In this document: positions 19,995 to 30,053 of the stretch, piece after piece
How positions within the stretch are numbered: the first letter of the stretch is position 1
Layout: each line of letters starts with the position of its first letter
Assembly (NCBI GenBank): GCA_013076295.1
Contig: RQOL01000660.1
Coordinates: 5,394,001-5,458,000 of the forward strand
DNA length: 64,000 nucleotides
Reading direction: 5' to 3'
From: Sanderia malayensis
Taxonomy: Eukaryota > Cnidaria > Scyphozoa > Semaeostomeae > Pelagiidae
Notes under the pieces: generated by a model
The model's database searches: none
What the model was told of the DNA's origin: nothing
Seen by the model: only the letters and a program-made list of their open reading frames with translations
Made by a program: the position numbers and the translations under genes

Positions 19995-21094
19995 GTTTCG
20001 ATATCACGTTGAAAAGTCTTTGTTGAAGAGAAAATGTGGGGAAAAGGCAAACGCAAAAGGTTCTCGAATCCAAAATCCAAAGCAAAGCAAGTGGAGAAAA
20101 GCATGAGCAAAAAACAGAACAACAACAACAACATTAAAAACAGAGCAGCAGCAACAACAACAATGCCCCTGTTTTCGCATGTGACAAATTATTAACTGTA
20201 AATTTGAAATGTAGCCACAACCTTCACCTGGTTTTGAACCACATACATGATTTTTTGCCACTGTGTGGCACAACTACCATGCTACTGCGACCGACCAATA
20301 TGGAAGTTTATGTGTTTGCTTGAATAGTACCAAAGCCAGTCTGTACGTAACTTGATTTGAGCGACTTTTATAGTCGCTTGCTCACTTATACTACGCAAAC
20401 AGAAGGATTGAACAAATAGTCTTTCTATATCTACGTTTTTTTTCATTTTACCATGTTTCATCAATGTCCATTAAATTACTTACACTATAATATGATGAGG
20501 CTGTCTGAGTTGTCTAATCAGAAAAAACAATTTAACTTATTGGAGAATCAGAGATGGAAAACTACACTTTTTTATGAGAAAGATTTTTTGGAGCAGTACT
20601 CGAACTTTCTCAGCAATTTTTCAATTTCACTGCTGAAACTTTCTTAAATCTTTTTTTGCAGCAGTTAAAAAATTTCACGTTACCGAATATTCGCATTGAC
20701 GGGGGGGAAATGTCTCCTTAAAAATTTGAGCAACAAAATAATTCAACTTTCTTTAGGTTTCAAAAATCCAGTACTGCATTTTCTTAACTCTTTGACTAGC
20801 CAAGTATACTGCATTCTTATAAAGAACTTTCTCATAAAAAGTGTAGGATGGCCTAAATAGATACATAACTGTAAGTAAACACTAGAATGTCAAAAGAAAT
20901 CTTCACACACAAAAAACAAATGAAATATAATCGAATTGTTGGAAACTCAACTACTTCTAAACCAAAAAACTTCTGATTATAAAGTTCAGTAAAGATATAG
21001 GAAAAAATTATAATTATAAACCTTATTATATATAAAGTCTAGTAAAGATATAGGGAATAGGTTGAAACGTTAGTGGCACTCGATGCGATCAAAC
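19995..21094. other. Intergenic spacer between XDH and MCEE
   Basis: 1.1 kb between the XDH stop and the MCEE start; both genes read leftward, so it must hold the XDH 3' UTR and the MCEE promoter. It contains a CAA/GCAGCAA-rich run (20117-20162). I see no TATA box close to the MCEE start and no further exon. Confidence 0.5.
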
Positions 21095-24000
21095 TCAAAG
21101 TTGAATTCCCCAAGGTTTGAATTTGCCTTGTGGTAACAACGGAACACGTTGAGTGATTTCATCTTCACATGCCATTCTTATTCTCTCACATGTTGCAGGT
21201 GAGTCAAGTTGAAATATTGAAGATAAGCCATGTTCCTTTCTTGCTGCTGTTATCGCATCCTTTATGGCAAAAAACACAGACAAAGCAAGGGAAAGTGACG
21301 GCTCACCGATTCCTTTCGAAGAATAAACGGCACGAAGATTTGATGAGCCTTGAATAAAAAGAAAACAATTAGATTTTCCTCTAGTACATTGTAGTGTTGC
21401 AGATGATAGCTTCTAAAATATTCTTTGCAGTTGAGAACGACATGGCATCTCATCAAACGGTTCCTCGAATCTCTCAAATGGTGACGCAAAGCAAGGATGC
21501 TGCGGTGGAGCAGTTAACTGTAACTGCTGTCAATTCCAGAATGAAGTCGGTAAGGAAATACGATTTAATTTTGCTCTAAAATCCAATAAAAGCTCTGCTC
21601 CGTTTTAATGCCCTATCCCGCATTCGTAATATGGTGAAAGATTAAATCAAACCAAAATCAAAATTAAATCAAACCTTTGAGAAGAGAAACATTGAACTCG
21701 GTTGGCACATCGTTGAAACTTGGAATCTTGTAAGTACTCGGGCCACGAGTAAGAAGAACGCCTGATGGAGAGTGGAGAATTTGTTCCATCGTAAACAACC
21801 CATAACCTTGCATAAAACCACCTTCGATTTGACCGATATCGATGGCTGGGTTTAGCGACTGACCAACATCCATCACTAAATCAGTTTTCAAAACCTGATG
21901 ATCTCCCGTAAGGCAATCGATCTCAACAACAGAGCATGCAGCTCCAGGACAATGGTAAGAGTACAATCGTCCAGAATTGGTCTCCCAGTTGTAGGTCAAA
22001 TCCGGAGTTGCATAAAATCCTGTTGCAGACAGACTGACGCGAGCAAAATAGGCCGATTTAACTGCTTCTTCCCAAGAGGCAGTGTCTTTGCGAAATGGCC
22101 CTAATCTTTTGTTGAGCTCAACGCAAGCATTGTACATGGCCATCCCGCAAAGATCAGAGCTGACACTACCTGCAGTGGCCGACCCATTGGGTATTTTATC
22201 TGTCCCAGTTTCCAAAACATGAATTTTGGATACGCCGATCTTCAACACTTCGCTTGCAATTTGGATGACTTTAGTATGCAAGCCTTGTCCGATTTCAGTT
22301 CCTGCATGACTCAAAAGGACAGATCCATCCATGTACACATTGACCAGTGCACCTGTAATTAAAAACAACTAAAATAGCCAATCGACATTACATTATATTT
22401 GGTAAAATCAAACACTCTAGTACTACATTAATGATAGCCAATCATCATTACATCAAACTCCCAACACTACATTAATGTTGCCAATCATCATCACATAATT
22501 AAACTCCCAATACTACATTAATGATAGCCAATCATCATTACATCAAACTCCCAACACTACATTAATGTTGCCAATCATCATCACATAATTAAACTCTCAA
22601 TACTACATTAGCCAATCATCATTACATAGTACAATCAACACCCAATATATCAATGGTCCTACGCAATCTCATTTCAAAAAGTTAGAAGTATTGTAAACAA
22701 TAGCTATAATATTTGCAAGAACATTCTAGCTTAAGAGTAACCTACCTGCTTGATGGGAAAATGGCTCTGATAAACCAACTCCGTGGTTCGTTGGAAGAAT
22801 GGCAATGCCTCGCTTCTTCCATTTATTTTCAGCATTGAACTTTTTCACGTCCTCCTTCGTGTTGTAGAAATCGCTCTGTTTCATGCATTCATTCCAACAA
22901 TTGATAATGGACGGGCACTCTATTTCTTGATTATAATGGGTCAGCTGGCCTTGCCTTAACAAGTTCATCTGTCTAACATGTTCAGGATCCTTGCCAAGGT
23001 ATACAGCAACGTGGTGAACCATATTCTCACCAACCAGCATCCCTATAACCATACAAACATAATCAATTAGCAACAATGGACACGACAGTAAATTAAATCC
23101 AATGTTAGTTAAATTAGTTGTGTAACTATGTCAATTATGATTCCATGTCAAAGTGCTAGCCCGATCATTAGCTTATATTATAGTGTAAACTATAGCAGTT
23201 CTTCTCGTGTTCCATTCCAAGTATCGTAAAAAAATGATCTTTATTAAACTGGTCTTTGTCTTCCAACGCTTACAATTAGCTAAGCAACTGCATTAAGCCA
23301 ATTTGCCATTTACCCGTCAAATTTTATGTTCACAAAAATTGGCGGGAAATAACAACTCAATTTGACAGTTTTTAACTTACGAACGACCTTAGTTTGGTTG
23401 TAATGACATGAAAACATGACCAGATACCTTTAGCATTGTTGTGTTCTGTGCACGAACAGGCCTAAGAAAAACAACATATAAGTATCGCAAGTTTATTAGA
23501 AGGAGTAAAAATTAGTTGGTTGATCCATCGCTTTGTTATCATATCTTCTGGGAGATCCAGCTGATCTGATGCATGATGTAACTTCAACAGCAGTTACAAA
23601 ATGTGGCATGGACGAATAAATTGCCTTTGAGGACATGGGCGCCGACTATGTGAGTGCTTGGGGGGCTCAAATCACCCCTAGTAAAGTGCTCGGGGGCCTT
23701 TTTTAATTAACATTCAAATAAATCGTCGTGCGAGGTAAAGTTTTTTATGTTTAAGCCTGAGTCATTCTCGAGAAGATGAAAATTCGGCGCCCATGCCTGA
23801 AGACAAAGAGATTTTTCAAGAAATATCTGCTATTGGTTCACCCATAGACAAAGAAGTCCAAATGGTGAGCCTCTTTTTCAGCCTGCCAGGGTCGCTCAGC
23901 ATCCTCATGACTGCAAAAGAGGCCATTGCAACAGTGCCAAACATCCGCAGAGGTCGCTACAGAGAAACAACTGTACGGAGAGGCCATATTGGAAACTAGA

Positions 24001-27000
24001 AAGGATGTTCGCAATAAACAGACGCATTCCATATAAACAGACTGTCATAAGAATGTAGTAAAATGTCTTTATCGACAAAGATAGTGTTTGTATATGGTGG
24101 TTTATAATAATAAGAGCAACGCACAAAAAGACAATCTTCCTACACGCTTCATTCCCCGTGCGCACCATTCTCTGCCCCCCCCCACCACTCCCTATAAAAC
24201 AATGTTGTCCTCACTATCAGTCTCTTCTGTTCGCCGCGTAAAATGGCCATGATATTTTAACAACGGTCTCTCTCAAGAGACAGCATTGTTTGGGGGAGGA
24301 GAAGGGGATAAAGGACACGTGGAAACTTGCCAAATTGATAAGTGTCCCATGACTGTTGTCCCCTGTTGTGCATTGGTTATAACTTGGAGTTTCACGCCAT
24401 TATGATCACCAGACAAATAAATTCAAAATTACTCATATTTGGAATTTACATGCATTGCAAAGTTTCTTACGTCTTAATAAAGGTAAATAAAGGTAACTTG
24501 CTAGTAATCGCAGTACAGCCCAGCCCTATAAATTCCAAACATGATTATTTGAATTTTTTTGCACGATAATCGTAATAGTGGGAAACTCCGAGTAACAACC
24601 TATGGAGTTTGTGCGTTATTCTCATTATTATAAACAGGTTGTTATGAATGTGGCAACGAGGTACACTTCAAACGTGATTTCTCACTAGTGAAACAGAATT
24701 CAAATGAAACGAAAGTGTTTGTGAAACAACGGAATCTTTGTACAAAAAGTAGAAGGCAGAGTAAATGGAAACAAAAAGGAAAAAAATGATGAAGAAATGT
24801 TTGCCATTGGGGCCTGCTGACTTGACGGCAAAGAAATGGACAAGGAATGTTGTCAGATTTCAAATGATGAAACACGACGAGCATTGATAGCAGAAAAGAA
24901 CATGCGTCATGAAATGATCTCCGAAAAGAACAGCATTTCCTGTGATCTCCACTTCAAAGAATCTGATTGGCGTTAAGCATAGACATGTCACTGAAACAGG
25001 GTACGGTGACTATGAGAAAAGGGGGAGGGAGTAAGGCAGACTGAATCTGAATCACTTTGATGTTGTGAAAGTGGAAACAGAGGGATACGTGTTGATAGTT
25101 TGTCAAGGCTTGACTGGTATGGGGCGTATTACATATATTGGTACAAACCTTGTGGATGTCCAAAGCCTCTGAAGGCTGTGTTTGAAGTTAGATTCGTTTT
25201 ACAGGCATATCCTCTCGCTCTGACGTTTGGCACAAAGTATGCATGTCCTCCGCTATTTACCAATGCTTTTTGCAAACTGAAAAACGATGAATCCAAACTC
25301 CAGCCGCAATTGTTGTACAATTCAACAGTATATGCTTTGATTAGGCCATCTTCGTTGAAACCGATTTTGTAATTGGCAAAATACGATGGTCGAAATCCAG
25401 ATATAAGCATGTCTTCATCGCGATCAAGCATTATCCTCACTGGTTTCCCAAGCTAAAAATAATATTAACGATATATTATCACAAATTATTCATATTGATG
25501 ATTTAACACACTAAACCCAGAGGCGATTCAACTGAAGCGAAACTTTGGAATAAAATAATTCGAAAAGACCATTTTTCAAGATAAAATAAGGGGAAACATT
25601 ACGTTTGCAAGTCCTGCTATCACCAAATAAATTGCTATGTCAATGCAAAAGAAAAGGTTACGTAAATAAACATTACTTCATTGACGTCCCCTTATTTTAT
25701 CTTGCTATTATTCAACCTTTCTTTCTATACAGTAGTTCGTGGGGCACTCCATCATCAGATTTAGGTATGCAGCAGAAAGCATTGGGTATGCAGCACAAAG
25801 ATGGGACATACGACTCCCTACCTTTCTGGCTGCAACGGCAACAGCGGCAGATATTGGGACATTTCTTGTTTCTTTTCCACCAAATGCACCACCAACCCTC
25901 TTTACACGACAAACAATTCTATTTGCTGGTACGCCAAAGACTTTAGCAACGGCCAATTGGATTAACGATGGGAACTGCGTTGATGCAAATATCTCCATTT
26001 CACAGTTTTCGCCTTTTGGCACGGCAATTGTTGCGTTTGTCTCCATGTAAAAATGCTCCTGTGCACCAATCCTCAACTCTCCATTCAAGACATGGTCACA
26101 GTCTTCAAATGCATCTTCGGGTGATCCCTTTACAACATCAATAGGCTCTTTAAGATAGGAACGGGCTTTAATGGCATCTTCGATCGTGATAATAGCAGGA
26201 AGTTCTTCATATGTAACTTCGACCTGTTTGGCAGCCCTTTTAGCTGTCGTCTGATCAATAGCTACAACGGCACCAATAATTTGACCAATACAATTGACTT
26301 TCTCCGAAGCGAATAACTCTTCGTCCGGAACGTTTGTGAGTTCCATAATATTATTCTCTTTGCCGATATCTTTATGGCAAATAAAGCTGACCACGCCATC
26401 TATTTTCAGTGCCTTGTCTGCATTGATGCTTAAAATACGAGCATGGGCTTTAGTGCTGAGAACAAGTGCCAAATAAAGCTCATCTCTGAATTGCGGCATA
26501 TCGTCGCAATATACTGCTTCACCAGTAGCCTGCAGTAGGGCTGAGGTATGCACAATTGGTGCACCAACAGCATATCTCTCTTCACTATCCACCCTTCGCT
26601 CGTATATCTGATGGCATTTCATTTCACCTTTCTTCAATGGTTCGATTGCACTCAGCGCATCCTTGGCTAGGACGGGGACTATTGAATCCAAGGATGCACT
26701 TACACTCAAATAGAATTTATGCAGGAAGCCAAGAGCAAGAGATTGTCGATAGCGTACCATGGAACCAGGAACATCTGGTGCTAATGGCACATCTTCAATC
26801 AGCTTCCCAAATGCTTCTTCGATGACATTCGAGTTCCATTTGTTGCCCTTTAGCAATGCCATTGTCTTATTCGCCATCGATGTAGTGGGAGCCATTCCAC
26901 CATAGCAGATGTTGATGTTATCAACAACTCCTCCAATTAACCTTAAATTGAAGGCAGCATTTACAATAGCTATGTCGTCATCTCGTCGTTTGGACTGTTT

Positions 27001-30000
27001 ATACGCTTTAAAATGCTCATTTTCATCTGTAAAAGGAACTGTCAGTGACAAGAGTAGCTCTCCAGGCTGAACAACGTTTCGTCGATATCCGGTGAAAAAT
27101 TTATCATCCATCTTTACATTTCTTATCCCTGATGCACCTGCCACTTCCAACATGCAACCGGCAGCCATGAAAATTGGATTCAAATCAGATATCGGGCTTC
27201 CTGTCATCACATTGCCACCAAGTGAACCGACATTTCTCACCTGTTTGCCAGCGAAATACTGCATCATGTTTAGAATAGCAGCAAAAATCCGAACTCTCGA
27301 TTCGGGATGCGTTGCAATCATGTTGTGGCACATTTCTTCCAGTTTGGAAAGGGTAATAGATGCACCAAGCTTCACTCCATGGTTGGTTTCTGTGATGCTC
27401 GTGAGTTCTTTAATCGACGTGGGTACGATCATGACAGGATATTCACAATTCTTAAACTTCATTTCCAAACCCAATTCTGTGTTTCCAACCACAATCTTCC
27501 CGTGCGGATACCTTGTTTTCAAATCCATCAGCTCTTGAAGACGTGTCGGGCGATACCATGTCATTTTTTCCCCACGAAATACCAAGTATTGGTCATCATA
27601 AACAGAATGTAGTTGGAGCTCCGGTGGGAAAATTGGCTCTTGGTTCGAACAGTATGATTTAAAGAGATTCTTCTCTTTGGTTCCATTCTCTTCTTCTTTG
27701 TGATCATTAACGTCTGTAAAAAATATTTTTGAATGTGTCATTCAATTGTTTATTTGTATTATCTATTGTAACGGTGAAAGATAATATATAAACAAAACTG
27801 AAACACTGCATTGCGCAGCATTTTCTTACCAACTCCATTCTGGAATTGACAGCAATTGCCGTTAACTGCTTCACCGCAGCATCCTTGCTTTGCGTCACCA
27901 TTTGAGAGATTCGAGGAACCGTTTGATGAGATACCATTATTATTCTCAACTGCAAAGAATATTTTAGAAGCTATCATCTGCAACACTACAAGTAATAAAA
28001 CACTAACCACAATAAAAGATAACAGAAGGAAGAAAATACGAGATATTTTCTTACCGACTCCATTTTGGAATTGACAGCAATTGCCGTTAACTGCTCCACC
28101 GCAGCATCCTTCCTTCGAGTCACCATTTGCTAACGAATCACCAGTAAAACAACGAAAGCCTTCTAGAATTGGTCGATAGCCAGTACATCGACAAAGATTT
28201 CCTTGCAGATAGGAATCGATATCGTGCATTTTTGGTTTTGGGTTATTACGTAACAACGTATACATGGACATAACCATACCAGGAGTGCAAAAACCACATT
28301 GAGATCCGTGAGATTTGGCAATTGTTTCTTGAACTGCATGAAGCTTTGTGCGTGTACTTCCAATGCCTTCTACTGTTGTCACTGCAAGTCCGTGCATTGA
28401 GCAAACCGGCGCAAGGCATGCATTTATTGATAAGTGTTGAATTTTGCCATTCTCTCTGTCGTACTTTGACACCATTACGGTACAAGCACCGCAACCTCCT
28501 TCTGCACAACCCAACTTCGTTCCACAATAACCCAATTTCTGTCTCAGATAGGATAATAGTGTCCATTCTGGGTCAACTGAATCGTCGACAACCTTCTTAC
28601 CTAAAAGTAAAAAAAGTTTAGTTCTGACATATTCCATTCTAGAATACAATATTCGAAACAGAGTCTCGTTGGAAACCTTAAATTCACATTCTTCTCAAGG
28701 CCTGCAGCGACTATTGGGGTCGGGTGAAGGATGGATGACAGGCCTAAACAATAATATATAATTATAAGGTGCAGTTTTTGACCTAATAGTTTTCAGAAAT
28801 CGACAAAGTTTGTTACACGGTAGCCCCATCATCTAACTCCCAATAATATCAGAGTGCTATTCAAAGATGTGTTATATAGAACGGTTGTTTTGCTGGCTTT
28901 TGACATGTGCAGGAAATAGCAAATTCAGTTTTCAGAATTAATGCCTTGTATTTTCTTGGAAACCATAAAAAATCCACTCTATCATGCTTCAAAAAGTACA
29001 ATTATTGCGCCGTAAATTATATGACATTATCTGACATTGTAAAGAAACTATCTTAAGACATTTTAAGTCCCCCCCGAAATAAGCCTGGTCTTAACTTCAT
29101 CATTATTATTATTACACTTATGCGATCATCAGTTGTCTGATGATCGCATAAGTGCGTGAAACTCCGAGTCACAACAGAGATATATGTGTCTTTTTTGAAG
29201 TCTAAAGCCCTGCTTACACTACGAAAATGAAACTGGGTTCAACCCACTTCAGTAAAATTTCGTCCAGTGTAAACGCAACCAAAGTGGGTCGAGCCCGGGT
29301 TGAAAATCAGAGTTTGTGGCCAACCTCCATAGTGCTACTGCTACACGCTTTGTAACCGAAATTGCCTGCCTGAATTGAGTATCCTCTTTATGCAAAAATG
29401 GATGTAATTCACTGCATAAGTAGTCAAATGTTGTTTTGCTCATTCTGAAATTATTTGTCCAGTCAGTATCATTGAAAGATCTTTCCACTATTACGTCCCA
29501 CCAGTTTTCACTTTTAGGTTTACACCAAATTGTGCGGTTGACTGACCGAGGTTTTCCAAATTCTAAAGTAATATTTTGAAAGGCCTGCATTGTTTTCCTT
29601 GACCTCAGCTTCATGTAAGTTGCAATGCGACGGTTTGCCAATAGCCTCTGTCTCTCTCTTCGCCTTTTTCTTGCTATGCACCTTAATTTTAGGAAACAAT
29701 GCATAGCTACGGCCATGACATGCAGAATTAAAACTCTTCTGAAAAGTTCAAGCTGAAGAAACTCATGATTGCACGCCATTTTCACTTCGAATAATTTCTA
29801 TCAACTGCGCATGCGTAGCCAGAAGCAACCTAGATTCAACCCACTTTGTCGTTTACACTTCTCAAAGACCCACTGTAGTGCAAACGAAACTGGGTTGAAC
29901 CCGGGTTAATTTTCGTAGTGTAAACGGGGCTTAACTCTGTATATTCCGCTCTGCCCACGGCATAGAGCACTCTTCTATCCAGAATAGACACACGAAATAC

Positions 30001-30004
30001 CGTA

Positions 30005-30053
<49 letters not shown>

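Noticed and set aside
25605..28621. Plus-strand frames of 60-148 codons across the XDH exons
   Set aside because: Antisense shadows of the long XDH exons; no motif of their own.
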